From NCBI GenBank assembly GCA_947646735.1, contig CANTFK010000380.1, positions 62,001 through 126,000 on the forward strand: a stretch of DNA of 64,000 nucleotides. Direction: 5' to 3'. Source of the DNA: Peronospora farinosa (taxonomy: Eukaryota > Oomycota > Peronosporomycetes > Peronosporales > Peronosporaceae). A model generated the notes under the pieces. It was not told the DNA's origin and made no database searches. It worked only from the letters and a program-made list of their open reading frames with translations. Position 1 is the stretch's first letter; each line of letters opens with the position of its first letter. A program made the position numbers and the translations under genes. Shown one piece after another: positions 20,373 to 34,420 of the stretch.

Positions 20373-21413
20373 ATGACCAGATTCGAGATGAACATGGGCG
20401 AGTCTTCGGTGGCTCCAGCGGTCTCGCTGGAGCATTCTGATTTTCCACATCTCACCTCGGTAGAGTGGCAGGCACTACATCGCCTCGCGGCGGTGTCTGG
20501 TGAAACTATTGTGACGTCACTGCTGAGCACAGCGACGCCTGATGATCAACGTGCCGCCATCCAAGACTTTATGGTGCGCGAGCTCGCCGAAGCGAATCGG
20601 CGAGTATTGAGTCCCTCGCGCACTTTGCACCATGACGCTATCAAGATGGAGACGTCAACGTACTCCGGTGATGGTCCGGATCGTCTCCCCCTCAATCGCT
20701 GGTTTCGCGAGGTGGATATTGCAATAGCGTCAAGATTAATTGACGCTCCGACGGCCAAGGTCAATTTCCTGTTGTCTCGTCTTGCCGGCAAAGCCAAGGA
20801 ATGGGCTCTCGGAAAGCTCGTCGTAGATGAGTCGGCGTTTCCTACACTGGACGATATCCAGCGTGACTTACGACTGGCTTTCGAGCCTCCTCAAGATGAA
20901 TCTTGCTTGCGTGCAGATTTCTTCTCACTCCGACAGAGCAAGCTGTCGATGCGTGACTACGTGCAGAAGACACGTCATCTTGCTTCGTGCATTACCACGC
21001 AGCCAATTGACATGGCTTCACAAGTCCATGTCTTTATTTTTGGTATGCAAGAGGGCATGACGCGTTACTGCCTCACACGTGCTGAGCCAAAGTCCCTCGA
21101 GGAGGCATTTGCCCTCGCGCTTCTTGAGGATTACACTGTCGTGTCGTCGTACCTGCACGCAGCGTCACAACATTCCCGGACGTCTGGCCCAGAGCCAATG
21201 GAAATTGATGCAATTGAGTCCTCTCGTGGTCGCGGCAAATCATTAATCCGCGACATTCGCAATCCTAACACGATGAAGTGTTTTCGCTGTGGTAAAACAG
21301 GCCATCGTGCGGCTGTCTGTCGTGCACCTGCGCCGGTGACGATGAACACAGCTGTCTCACGAGGAGACGCTGTGTCGTCGGTGGTCCCGCCAAAAAACGA
21401 GCGGTTCCAGTAG
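20373..21413 (+). CDS. B1 Gag polyprotein
   Basis: 346 aa, intact. An N-terminal acidic region is followed by a capsid-like helical domain (residues about 95-255: [51 protein letters not shown]). At about residue 305 there is a CCHC zinc knuckle, [14 protein letters not shown]. Gag packages element RNA and builds the cytoplasmic particle. The ATG at 20373 is the first after the primer-binding site. It is the only main sense ORF of B1 without an obvious break. Confidence 0.9.
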   Translation: MTRFEMNMGESSVAPAVSLEHSDFPHLTSVEWQALHRLAAVSGETIVTSLLSTATPDDQRAAIQDFMVRELAEANRRVLSPSRTLHHDAIKMETSTYSGDGPDRLPLNRWFREVDIAIASRLIDAPTAKVNFLLSRLAGKAKEWALGKLVVDESAFPTLDDIQRDLRLAFEPPQDESCLRADFFSLRQSKLSMRDYVQKTRHLASCITTQPIDMASQVHVFIFGMQEGMTRYCLTRAEPKSLEEAFALALLEDYTVVSSYLHAASQHSRTSGPEPMEIDAIESSRGRGKSLIRDIRNPNTMKCFRCGKTGHRAAVCRAPAPVTMNTAVSRGDAVSSVVPPKNERFQ

Positions 21414-21558
21414 GCGTGGGGCGCCCTACTGGCAGAAATGGAGCCCCGAGTACTCAGGTGGCAGCTCGGGCTCCTAGCCCCAAAGTGATTCATACTCACT
21501 TCAATGCCACCACCATGCGCGATGATTCAAGATAATTATTAGTCTCATCGTCGCTGGA

Positions 21559-21940
21559 GTGAAGCGACCACTTCGAGCGTTGTTGAATTCTGGCGCTTCC
21601 AACAACTTCTTTCGTGCATCATGTTTGTCCCTTCTCCCGTCGTCTGTCACGGTTCGAGAAGGTCCAGGTGACATCGTTGTCAAACTTGCCGATGGACAAC
21701 CAAAACGTGTCCCGCGTAAAACAGTGGTTTTACCGTACATTTTCGACGGTTTCCAGAGCAACGACGATTTTTGGTGTACGAGATGAACTATGCATTTGAT
21801 TGCATACTTGGGATACCGTGGCTGTCACGGTATCAGCCGAAGATAGATTGGCTATCTCGGTCCGTCAAACGACGAAGCGGTTATAATGTCAGTGAAGTGC
21901 TTACTCATTTGTTGGTCGCTTCATCCGATGGCCTCACGTC
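21559..21940 (+). pseudogene. B1 aspartic protease, broken
   Basis: Reads RALLNSGASNNFFRASC, the retropepsin active-site region, but with Asn in place of the catalytic Asp (B2 has [11 protein letters not shown]). It breaks by frameshift near 21770 (after FQSNDDF) and resumes in another frame ([19 protein letters not shown]) up to about 21900. Retropepsin normally processes Gag-Pol; this copy should be inactive on two counts. Confidence 0.85.
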
Positions 21941-22034
21941 AGGGTCGTGAACGAACTCGCCACGACTAGTAGTCAACACAGAGAGAGCGATGGCCCTCTG
22001 TGCGCAGTATGTTCCGTTACACTGAAGGAGCCAC

Positions 22035-22470
22035 AGAACGAAGCGGTCGAACAGCGGTTCCCGCATACACAGACATCGGTCGAACAGGGTTTCCCGATGC
22101 ACAACGAGGCGGTCGGACAGCGGTTCCCGCATACACAGACATCGGTCGAACAGGGGTTCCCGATTCACAACGAGGCGGTTGAACAGCGGTTCCCGCATAC
22201 AAGCACATCGGACGAGCAGAGGCTCCCGATCAATTTCGAGGCGGTCGAGCAGGGGCTCCCGCATACTATCACATCGGACGAGCAGAGGCTCCCGATCAAT
22301 TTCGAGGCGGTTGAGCAGGGGCTCCCGCATACAAGCACATCGGACGAGCAGAGGCTCCCGATCATTTTCGAGGCGGTCGAGCAGGGGCTCCCGCGTACAA
22401 GTACATCGGACGAGCAGAGGCTCCCGATAAATATCGAGGCGGTCGAGCAGGGGCTCCCGCAAACAAGTGA
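22035..22470 (+). repeat. 66-bp in-frame tandem repeat between B1 protease and RT
   Basis: About six copies of a 66-bp unit that encodes variants of EAVEQGLPHTSTSDEQRLPI. The frame 21947-22681 runs through it without stops. The repeat forms an acidic linker in the polyprotein between protease and RT. B2 has a related but differently arranged array at 42438-42900. Confidence 0.9.
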
Positions 22471-22711
22471 AGCGGTCAAAGACGAGCTCCCGCTTTTGAT
22501 TGACGAGAATGGGCGGACTACGAATCCGCATGAGATTGACGTGGTGGAGACAGAGCTCCCACGTCTAGAGGGGGGTACATCATCCTCTTGTGATAGCGAC
22601 GTGCCAGTCTCGAGCAGGGGCTCGAGGCGCAAGAGAAAACGCAAGAAAGGAGCACGCCGATTACCGACACGACGAAATTAACGTCAACATGCTGATGCAT
22701 TTGATTCCGTA

Positions 22712-25700
22712 GTGACGGAATCCGTATGCGCGCTTGAATATGTGAAGGGATCCCCACATCGTGGCCGCTACATTGAGGTAGCGAGTCCACCGTGCACTGC
22801 TGCAGATATCACATCTCTGCCAGACCTTACATGGAAAGACTTCCTTCATGACCTCAAGGCCGGCGACATCGAGCAAGTGTGCATCGTTTCAGCCACCGAA
22901 GTAGCCAGTGAAGACGTTCTGGAGGCTCGCCCGAAGAGCGCCGAGCCTAAATCAGCGCGCGAAGAGCGCTTCGCGGCACAGTCTTGGGATGCTCTTCGTG
23001 CTTCGGGCAACCCTGTATACGATATCGCCCGTGAGTACGCGGATATTTTCCCGGAGAAAATTCCAGCTGAGCTTCCGGCAGATCGTGGTGTGCGGCACGA
23101 GATAGATCTCGTACCAGGATCGAAATATTGCGTGACACGGCAGTGGCCGTTACCGCGCGACCAAGTCATCGCTATTGATGAATTTTTCGAGGGTCGCCGC
23201 AAGGCTGGCCATGTCCGCGAGAGTATCTCGCCACATTCGAGTCCTACTTTCTGTGTGAAGAAAGCCACCGGCGGTTGGCGCATTGTGCACGCCTTCAACA
23301 AGCTGAATGACGCCACGATCCCGGCTCAAACGCCTATCCCTCGAAAAGACATGGTATTAAATACCATGTCCGGGAGCGAGATCTACAGCGCCATAGATCT
23401 GACAGACGGTTTCTATCAGATCCTCATGAGGGACAGTGACATTCCGTTCACTGCGGTCAGCACCCCAAGCGGGATGCTTTGGGAGTGGTTAGTCATGCCA
23501 TAAGGTCTTAAGAATGCTCCAGATACGTTCAATTGGATGGTGACACAAGTACTTCGTCCACTTCGCGACTTTGCATCAAGCTACTTTGACGACATTTTTG
23601 TTCACAGCCGCGCTGAGCAAAAGCTCAGCGCTACGGAGGTACACCTTCGACACTTGAAGCAGGTATTTCAAGTTATGCACGAAAATAAATTGTATGCGAA
23701 TTTGAAGAAATGTGTCTTCTGCGCTCCCGAGATTCCAGTACTCGGTTGTTACGTCAGCAAGGAAGGTGTCCGCGCTGATCCTGAGAAGATCTCATCGATC
23801 TGTTCCTGGCCAACGCCCAGGAACTAAACTGAATTACGTCAATGGCTCGGTCTGGCGAATTACTTGCATAAGTATACGAAGAACTATGCTGAGCTAATTC
23901 AGCCATTATCGACTTTGCTCAAGAAAGATGCAGTATGGTTATGGACGGCAGAACATCAATCTGCCTTCGACTCCGTAAAGAAGAGCTTGTCCGAGGCACC
24001 GGTGCTGATGTTACCTGATGACTCTAAGCCATTTTACGTCGTGTGTGACGCGAGCAATTTCGCTATAGGATGTGCCCTCATGCAATTCGATGACGAGGGT
24101 CGAGAGAGCGTCGTGAGTTTTCAATCACGACAGATGAAACCTGCCGAGAAAAATTATCCGGTACACGACAAGGAACTTTTGGCTATGCGTTACGCGCTAA
24201 TCAAGTTCAGAGTATATTTGCTCGGCGAAAAGATGTTTTCTATCTACACAGATCACGCATCATTGCGTACCGCCGTCAAGAGTCCTCACTTGTCCCAGCG
24301 TATGGCATGGTGATTGTCATTTTTTGCCGAGTATAATTTTGTGGTGCATTACAAGCCTGGCAAGAATAACATTCTCGCTGATGCGCTTTCTCGTCGTCCT
24401 GATTACGATCCTCGGCGTGATATGGGTCATCAAACGGAGTATGTTGATGACGGCGAAGATATCTGTGTGTGTTGCATTGACCTGGGACTTAATGCGATGA
24501 TTTCGACCCCCGTGCTTTCGATCCGAACTCAGATCGCTGAATCCTACGGGAATGATTCCTTCTATGCAGGAATCATCAACTATCTCAGGGACCCGAACGA
24601 AAAATTACTCGCTAAGTTGACGAAACCAACACGCGACAACATCAAGCGTTACGCGCTTGACGGTCCGTTGCTGACGTACACGATGGACGTCTTTGACTCC
24701 CCGCGTGTCGTCATCCCTGCTGATGACGACCTTCGAGCCCGATTGGTTCATGAATTTCACGACAGCCCAGCTGGCGGAAACTTGGGTCGCGAGAAGACGT
24801 CTGCAGATATTTCTCGCGTATTTTTCTGGCCGCGAATGTATAAGTACATCCAGAAATGGGTGCGCTCCTGTTAAACCTGTCAGCGTGTGAAGCCCGCGCC
24901 GTATTCACAAGCACCATTGCGTCTGCTTCCGATTGCTACGGAAGCCTGGCGCTCGGTCAGCATGGATTTTATCTTTGGCCTTCCACCGGATGAACAGAAA
25001 CGCACGGGCGTATTGGTGTTAGTGGATCTATTTAGCACAATGGTGCATTTTGCTCCGGTATCCGCCAACATTACGGCGGAGACGACAGCGAAGATCTTCA
25101 TTGATCTTATCTTTAGGCATCACGGCTTGCCAGAATCTATTGTTTCGGACTGTCTTTTCGGCTTTCTGGTCCGAATTATTATAACTATTAGGCACGCGGT
25201 TGCTTATGTCTACGGCGGCCCATCCAGAGACGGATGGGAAAACGGAGCGCGTGAACAGAGTGCTCGAAGATGTCTTGCGCAGTTATGCAACATCGTTCTC
25301 GTCACGGAGTTCGTTTCTTCCACTTGCAGAGTTTGCAATCAACAATGCTGTCCATGCGTCAACCGGAATGACGCCCTTTTTCGTTAACAACGCGAGGCAT
25401 CCTCGCGTTCCGGCGCTGCTTGCTCTCAGCTTCAGAACACCCTGTTTCCAAGCTTGGTGGGGGAGTATCTACGGATGGAATTGCGCCGAAACTCTTGATG
25501 ATTGATTACGATGCGCATAAGGTTGTAGCCGATGCACCTAATACTGGTAATTTCGTAAACAACGGCATATCGACTCCTGACGCGATTCTTTTCATCGCGT
25601 CTACCGTTGCCAATTTTGCTCCACAAGAGAATACGTCACCTGTAAGTTCGGCTGCAGTAACCGAATTCCTACTATTACGACAAGGAATCACGCGTTTTGT

Positions 25701-26713
25701 GCGTGGTGCATTACAAGAGGCAGTCGACAAGCAAAAGGAGAATGCTGACAGAAGAGGACGAAAGAATATGTTGATATTTCGAGAAGGTGACAGAGTATTG
25801 TTATCAACAAGTGGATTACCGAACACCTCAGTGACGAATTTGGGCGCTAATAAGTTAGCGCCAAGATATATTGGCCCATTTCGGGTTGTCAAGGTGCATG
25901 GTGACGCTTACACGCTAGACATACCTACATCTATGCGCTTGCACCCGACGTTCTATATCAGGCGCCTCAAGGCTTACCTGCCGGTGGATCTCCCTCGAAT
26001 CTTCCCCGCTCTTCTGTGCCGGCTCGAAATCTGACATCCCTTGACGACGACGTTGACGACGACTGGGACCAAGTCCTGCCCAAACGCGTGCAGACTCGAC
26101 CTGCTGGGTCCTCCGAACGCAGTCGTCTCAAGCTGACGTAGGCGCTCAACCAGTACCAGCTGCTCACGTCGAGTCCGCTCAGCAGCCTCAGTCGCAGCAT
26201 CCGCACGATCTTGAGCTCTCTCAGCCATCTCGCGAGCATCAAGTAGGGCATTCTTCGACTCCTCGGATTCAGCGCGGAGTAGGCGCAGCTCATCACTCGA
26301 CTGTACAGGTGCCCGATTACGAGAATCGGCGCTCATCGCCAGAGGCCTTCCGTCGTGATGCTCCTCCTCCATTAGTCGATGCATCGGGTGCGCGACGCTG
26401 AATTGTCGACCGGATTGTCGATCACGAGGATCACAAGTCCCAGGCGCCGAGTAATAACTCGGCGCCCATGAAGAAGCATGTCGAGAAACATTACAGGGTT
26501 CGCTGGTTGGGATATTCCCCGGCGGACGATACATGGGAGCCATCGAGTACGCTGTCCCAAGATGTCCCGGACGTGGTCGAGGACTACGAGTCCCGTAGAA
26601 AGACGGTGATCGCGACCGACGCTGCCGGTTCCATCCCCGATCTCGCGAGCCGTAATGCTCGCGAGCAACGAAACCGCGACGACCTCCCGAGCGACTCCGA
26701 GACCGAGACCTAA
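22712..26713 (+). pseudogene. B1 RT, RNase H, integrase and chromodomain, with stops
   Basis: RT runs from about 23080 ([20 protein letters not shown]) through [14 protein letters not shown] and the catalytic [12 protein letters not shown] at about 23582. RNase H ([30 protein letters not shown]) lies at 24040-24290. The integrase zinc domain (HEFHDSPAGGNLGREKTS) begins near 24748; its core begins with SMDFIFGLP, and the second Asp region is deleted or rearranged after IVSD (about 25150). A chromodomain (YRVRWLGYSPADDTWEP) is at 26490-26600. Breaks: TAA at 23501, TAA near 23825, TGA at 24312 (Trp codon in relatives), TAA near 24872, TGA near 26400 (Trp codon in B2), plus frameshifts near 25150-25500. 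No functional Pol can be made. Confidence 0.9.
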
Positions 26714-27371
26714 TATAAGGCTCGGGAGCATATGGATGATACGGTTGACGACCTCGGCTACGTGAATGCCGTCGGCGATCGTAAGGACGCGCTCTCACTC
26801 GCCGTAGCTCGGACACCTGGAGCTCCGAAAGGCTTCTCTCATAACGGGCAATCCATGGACGAATATGGTCGGGCATGCCTCGCGCACACACTAAGTCGTC
26901 CCATTCCTGCCGGACCGGTCGCGATCTGCCCACGTTGCACGTTGGACATCCCTCACGAATGTGGACGTAACAAAGGTGATACTCGTCACAAGTCATACGA
27001 CAGATGCGCCGGCGCAGGTCGCCAATAGCGTGTCTATCACGCGTTCCCTCGCGACCGTCTAACCAGGACGTGAAGGACGTTCCTTCACGTCGGCTCGCGT
27101 TCCAGCGCCTGATGAAGGCACACCAAGACCTCTGCAACGCATCGTCGGTATATGCGTTGTTCGTCGCTTTGCCTCTCACTGTACGGTATCGCGTGAAAAG
27201 GTCCTTCATGACCTCCAGTGGCTCGGGTTCGACAGCACCTTCAAGACCATACAAGCGCCACGGTTTCAAGTCCCCATCCATGACCTGCGGCGCCTGCTCT
27301 CTACGGATTGTCGCTTGGTGTTCCCAGTTCTGGTTGTCAGAGACATTGTTTCGTGGACGCCTAGTGTTCAT
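25974..27371 (-). CDS. Antisense accessory ORF of B1 (unrecognised protein)
   Basis: A 465-codon uninterrupted ORF opposite to gag-pol. Residues about 31-185 form a conserved domain: LYGLEGAVEPEPLEVMKDLF, LQRSWCAFIRRWN, C134-x2-H137-x4-C142-x2-C145 (CYVHIREGCPTC), and WIARYERSLSE. Residues about 195-265 are Arg/Ser-rich (RSRSRSRSGGRRG, RRSRSPSFYG). Residues about 360-420 look like a coiled coil (EESKNALLDAREMAERAQDR). B2 encodes the same order at the same place with conservative substitutions (CFVHVNEGCQSC, WIAKYEQSLSE). The N-terminal two thirds lie where no sense gene exists; the rest overlaps the chromodomain and linker. The 3' LTR, 118 bp upstream of the ATG, could drive it. Function unknown; nucleic-acid binding is a guess from composition. 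Confidence 0.65.
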   Translation of the reverse strand: MNTRRPRNNVSDNQNWEHQATIRREQAPQVMDGDLKPWRLYGLEGAVEPEPLEVMKDLFTRYRTVRGKATNNAYTDDALQRSWCAFIRRWNASRREGTSFTSWLDGREGTRDRHAIGDLRRRICRMTCDEYHLCYVHIREGCPTCNVGRSRPVRQEWDDLVCARGMPDHIRPWIARYERSLSELQVSELRRVRARPYDRRRHSRSRGRQPYHPYAPEPYIRSRSRSRSGGRRGFVAREHYGSRDRGWNRQRRSRSPSFYGTRSPRPRPGHLGTAYSMAPMYRPPGNIPTSEPCNVSRHASSWAPSYYSAPGTCDPRDRQSGRQFSVAHPMHRLMEEEHHDGRPLAMSADSRNRAPVQSSDELRLLRAESEESKNALLDAREMAERAQDRADAATEAAERTRREQLVLVERLRQLETTAFGGPSRSSLHAFGQDLVPVVVNVVVKGCQISSRHRRAGKIRGRSTGR

Positions 27372-27472
27372 GCTGCTCAGTTAAGTCTAACTGAGCAGCT
27401 TCGGAGTTACGCCGTTGGTCGAGAAGAAACTTTCTGCGATTCGCGCTTACGTTGAGGTAAGCGCAACTTAAA

Positions 27473-27489
27473 GGGAGGGGGGGGGGTGA
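27473..27489 (+). promoter_or_regulatory. B1 polypurine tract
   Basis: A purine run (AAAGGGAGGGGGGGGGG, then TGA) ends at the 3' LTR, where plus-strand DNA synthesis is primed. B2 has GAGAAGGGGGTGA at the same place (before 47826). Confidence 0.8.
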
Positions 27490-27808
27490 TGTAATAGGGC
27501 AACCTATGACATGAGTAGTTATAGGATTAATACATAATTACATAAGTAGGCATAGGGCAGTATCCGATTAGCGGATACTGCGCGTCATCTTATTATTGGT
27601 TTATTATTGGGGTGCCAGACCCAGTAATTAGCCAATAATAAATTGACTTCCATATTGAGTGGTTCCCATGAGCTAGGGAACATATTCGCACTTACTGCGA
27701 ATTAAGACTAAAACAAAACTAAAACAGAGTTATATTTACGAGTTAATTAAGAGCGCTTCCCCAACGCCCTTTTAGTGTAAGACGGTAACGGGTCCTTAGC
27801 CCGTTACA
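27490..27808 (+). repeat. B1 3' LTR
   Basis: 319 bp, starting TGTAATAGGGC and ending CCCGTTACA, followed by the TSD GTATC. It carries AATTAAGAGCGCTTCC-type extra bases absent from the 5' LTR. Confidence 0.93.
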
Positions 27809-27813
27809 GTATC

Positions 27814-28254
27814 TTATCGATTGTGATTCGATAAATCACTAACGCTGTATTAAGTACATCATACACAGATGTTTAGACGATACGTCGTCCAATAGCAAAG
27901 TCTGCATATAATAATTATTATGTAATTGATCTAGTGTAGTGTAATTAGAGTAGGACTATTCATAAAAACCTTAAAGCATAAATAAAATCAGTTCTCCTTT
28001 TGAGTTTAAGATCGGAAGTCGTTCTGACTTGTTCTCTTGTGCACTTCGTGCGCTGGTTCTATGAACCTTAAGCTTCTGGCTTGACTGACTAAAGTCTCTT
28101 TGCTAATTCCTTAGAACCGGGTAATTTTTAGGTCGTTTAATTAGTTCCTTAGAACTAAGTGGCTTTTAGCCTTAACTCTATTTAATTCTCTAGAACTAAG
28201 AGGCTTCCAGCCGAAAGTCTTTCTCTGGCTTAAGAGCTGTGCAGCTCCGCTACA
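27814..28254 (+). repeat. A1 5' LTR, right part
   Basis: Continues the LTR begun at 19890 after removal of B1 (TTATCGATTGTGATTCG...) and ends GCAGCTCCGCTACA. The A1 primer-binding site (TTGGTAGCACTAGTAGTC) follows at 28256. Confidence 0.9.
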
Positions 28255-28314
28255 CTTGGTAGCACTAGTAGTCAATCCTACACCTGAGTCTTTAAAGACT
28301 GACCCTCTGTGAGG

Positions 28315-29252
28315 ATGGAGAATCAAAATCACCTCTCTGAGGCACAACGACTCGCCTTAGATAAACTATCTGCGTTCGTCGGGCCCGATCAAATCGAGGC
28401 CCTTTTGGACCAAGGCCCCGAGGTTCTAAATGCTCGTCTTGAGGCCTTTATGCGTTATGAAACAACGCTCCTCGGGCAGGTCCATGACCAGGCAGCGTCA
28501 GCTGCGCCTACACAGTACATTCCGGTACCTGTGCCCGATGCAGAGCCAAAGGATCGCCCACTTGTTTTAAACGTAAAGGCCTTCGAGGGGAAGGAGGAAG
28601 AAAATCTTCTCCTCTGGATCCGAGAAGTTGAAATGGCAATGGATGCAGCCATGCTTGTATCAGATAAGCAACGAGTTGGCTTGGCCATTTCAAAGCTCGG
28701 TGGAAGAGCTAGAGAGTGGGCTCTAACAAGCGATGTCTCTGTAAATGCTGCATTTACCACATGGGAATGCTTAAAAAGCAATTAACTTGTGTGTTTGCAC
28801 CGCCTAATCAGGCTTATCGTGTGCGCTCACGCTTCTTAGCTACCCGAAAGGGTAACAATGAATTGTCGGACTATGTCCAAGAGTTGAGAACTCTCATTGC
28901 TGCTATGCAGCAGGACCCGCTGGCAGAGGAAGTCCGAGTAATCATTTTTATGGAAGGACTTCGCACTGGGGTCGCCAGGACGGAAGTTTTCCGTGTCCAG
29001 CCTTCGACTTTCGAGGAGGCAGTAAGCATAGTGTTTAACGCTGAATTCAACTTCAAATCTGCTCGCTATGGTCTGCCCTGGTATTAATCAAATACCTCTA
29101 ACAGGGCGGAACCCATGGACTTCAGTCAAGCTGAAGAAGCTGAGCTTCAAGCTGCTGAGCAGCAAGGTAACATCCGTAGATGTTACATGTGCGGAAGCAC
29201 TAGGCATCTCCGCCCTAGCTGTCGGTTGCGAAAGCAACGTTCAAATCGGTAG
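28315..29252 (+). pseudogene. A1 gag, frameshifted
   Basis: Starts at the ATG at 28315 ([18 protein letters not shown]). A capsid-like region reads [11 protein letters not shown]. The frame is lost in a short A run at 28773-28777 and continues in another frame (CVFAPPNQAYRVRSRFLA, NELSDYVQELRTLIAAM) to about 29087. A third frame from 29115 (MDFSQAEEAELQAAEQQ) encodes the zinc knuckle CYMCGSTRHLRPSC and stops at 29252. Same role as B1 Gag but a separate lineage with little sequence similarity to it. Confidence 0.85.
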
Positions 29253-29401
29253 AGCCGAAACCCTGCTCCTAGCCAAAAGGCGAGCACCGCAGGGGAAAAC
29301 GTCAACTCCCAGTAGGCGCGGGTCGCCCTACTGGGAAAGAACTAAGTTCTGTTGAATCTTTAGGAGGTAAAGGTAAACAGGGCTTAGCTCCAGGTGGTTC
29401 T

Positions 29402-30403
29402 GTGGATGCTTCCATGGAACAAGATTACAAGCCAGGCTTGTTGGTTGTGTCGGCAACCGTTAAGGGTTTTGAGAATCCATGGTCAATTTTAATTGACTCA
29501 GGGGCGTCAGGTAATTATGTCCGACGTCGTTCCCTTAAAGGGAGTAAGCGGTATGCTGAGGCGCTAAAAGCGCAGGAGGGTGACAGTATAACCGTGCGTC
29601 TCGCGACCGGTGTACGTGTCACCTTTCCTAAAGTTCCGTTGAACTTAGGTGTGAAGTTCTTAGACTTCAATAGCGTTGAACGCTGTCTTGTCCTAGATTT
29701 GGACTCGAGATATGATCTCATTCTCGGTATGGCCTGGCTGGAACGCCATGAGCCGTGGATCGATTGGAGATCCAAAACTTTAGGCGCAACGCGCAATGTT
29801 CCTAGCGAAGCTTTGGAGAGTCATGAACCCACCTTCGCTAGAAAACAAAAGTGCTATTGGCGCGAGCCATTAACTGATTCAGTTAGTGTGCTGGACATTG
29901 GAGTGTCTGAGTTGATAAACTCCGATGTCAACAATAATAGTGTCGAGCAGAGCTCAGTGACACCTAGTGGAACGGAACGTACTCCGTTGAGTGATACTCA
30001 AAGTAATATTGAGACACTGGATGTCGGTAATGACATCGGCTCTCGTATAGAGCAAGTTAAGGTCGATGACCTTGTTAGTGATATTGGCTGTAAATGCGAT
30101 TCACTGGATGTCGGTAATGACATCGGCTCTCGTATAGAGCAAGTGAAGGTCGATGACCTTGTTAGTGAGGTCACTGGTACTAGTGACCCACTGGATGTCG
30201 ATAGTGACATCGGCCCTCGCATAGGGCAGGTCAATGTTAAGGGGTCTGTTGACCTTGGGGATGATAATATTCCAAGTACTTTGAAGAGTACGGTCTCGTC
30301 AATGAGGCGGCAGCGTTGCCAGATGGCGGCTGCGAGACGCAAAGCGTCTGTTTATCGCGTAGTCATGTCAGTGACCAACCATACACCCTGGTCAACGGAG
30401 TGA
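29402..30403 (+). CDS. A1 aspartic protease and linker (5' part of pol)
   Basis: One open frame of 333 codons. The retropepsin active site is ILIDSGASGNYVRRR, with the catalytic Asp kept, followed by the flap-like region and DLILGMAWLERHEPWIDW. A linker follows with three copies of an 87-bp repeat (starting at 30017, 30104 and 30191; LDVGNDIGSRIEQVKVDDLV). The frame ends eight bases before the insertion of family-C unit #2, so pol is physically interrupted here. The start codon is not obvious, as expected for a pol segment. Confidence 0.8.
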   Translation: MDASMEQDYKPGLLVVSATVKGFENPWSILIDSGASGNYVRRRSLKGSKRYAEALKAQEGDSITVRLATGVRVTFPKVPLNLGVKFLDFNSVERCLVLDLDSRYDLILGMAWLERHEPWIDWRSKTLGATRNVPSEALESHEPTFARKQKCYWREPLTDSVSVLDIGVSELINSDVNNNSVEQSSVTPSGTERTPLSDTQSNIETLDVGNDIGSRIEQVKVDDLVSDIGCKCDSLDVGNDIGSRIEQVKVDDLVSEVTGTSDPLDVDSDIGPRIGQVNVKGSVDLGDDNIPSTLKSTVSSMRRQRCQMAAARRKASVYRVVMSVTNHTPWSTE

Positions 30404-30411
30404 CATGGTGA

Positions 30412-33925
<3,514 letters not shown>

Positions 33926-33929
<4 letters not shown>

Positions 33930-34420
33930 TCAAATCATATCGGAATCAATCCCAAGTGAGCACTAAGGCACTCGCGCCGAGTTCATCGGCATTGCCGCGG
34001 GGCGGATCATCTGCACCAAGAGGTCAAGCTGCCCCTCCACTCGGGCTCGGCTCTTTTTCAGCGACTCGAGGCGGGAGCTCATCGACTGCACAGTCTCACG
34101 GAGAGACTGCACCTCTTGAAGTAGCTCGGCATGAGCTTGTGCTGGTACACCGGCCTCCTCCGGCTTTGCTTGATGAACAGTGGAATCTTCAGCTGCGTTT
34201 GGAACTTCTACTGCAGAAACGCCGTCGCCATGGTCAAAACCAGTATCTGGTGAAGTGGCGGGGATATCCCGAGTCGTGGAACTCATGGGAGCTCGAGGTT
34301 CCCCTGCGGCAGGATTGCCCATACGCCGTGGAAGTTTTTGAGCGTCGTGCGCAGGGCCAACCTGTTGGCGATGACGCTTCTCATGGGGGTAGACGAGTTA
34401 GCGGCCTCGGCCTGTCGTGA
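33926..34420 (+). CDS. A1 integrase C-terminal linker and chromodomain
   Basis: A 164-codon frame following the integrase core. A Ser/Pro/Gly-rich linker is followed by the chromodomain NQYLVKWRGYPESWNSWELE (about residues 108-130). Such chromodomains direct chromovirus integration to marked chromatin. It is separated from the integrase frame by a stop or frameshift at 33926-33929. The linker overlaps an antisense coiled-coil reading (33963-34322). Confidence 0.75.

Larger units (their letters stand above)
20038..27808 (+). mobile_element. Ty3/Gypsy chromovirus B1, full length
   Basis: LTRs at 20038-20346 and 27490-27808 flank a 7.1-kb interior. The 5-bp TSD GTATC (20033-20037 and 27809-27813) lies exactly at the edge of the hairpin in the A1 5' LTR. 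The LTRs share most of their sequence but differ by several substitutions and an indel of about 10 bp near the 3' end. A primer-binding site follows the 5' LTR, and a polypurine tract (AAAGGGAGGGGGGGGGG) precedes the 3' LTR. Sense genes are gag, protease, RT, RNase H, integrase and chromodomain, with several nonsense mutations. A 465-codon antisense ORF lies before the 3' LTR. Confidence 0.95.

Noticed and set aside
21905..22644. Long minus ORFs made of EPLLDR and CGSPCSTAS repeats
   Set aside because: They are the antisense readings of the 66-bp in-frame repeat of B1 pol; the sense frame carries the conserved motif.
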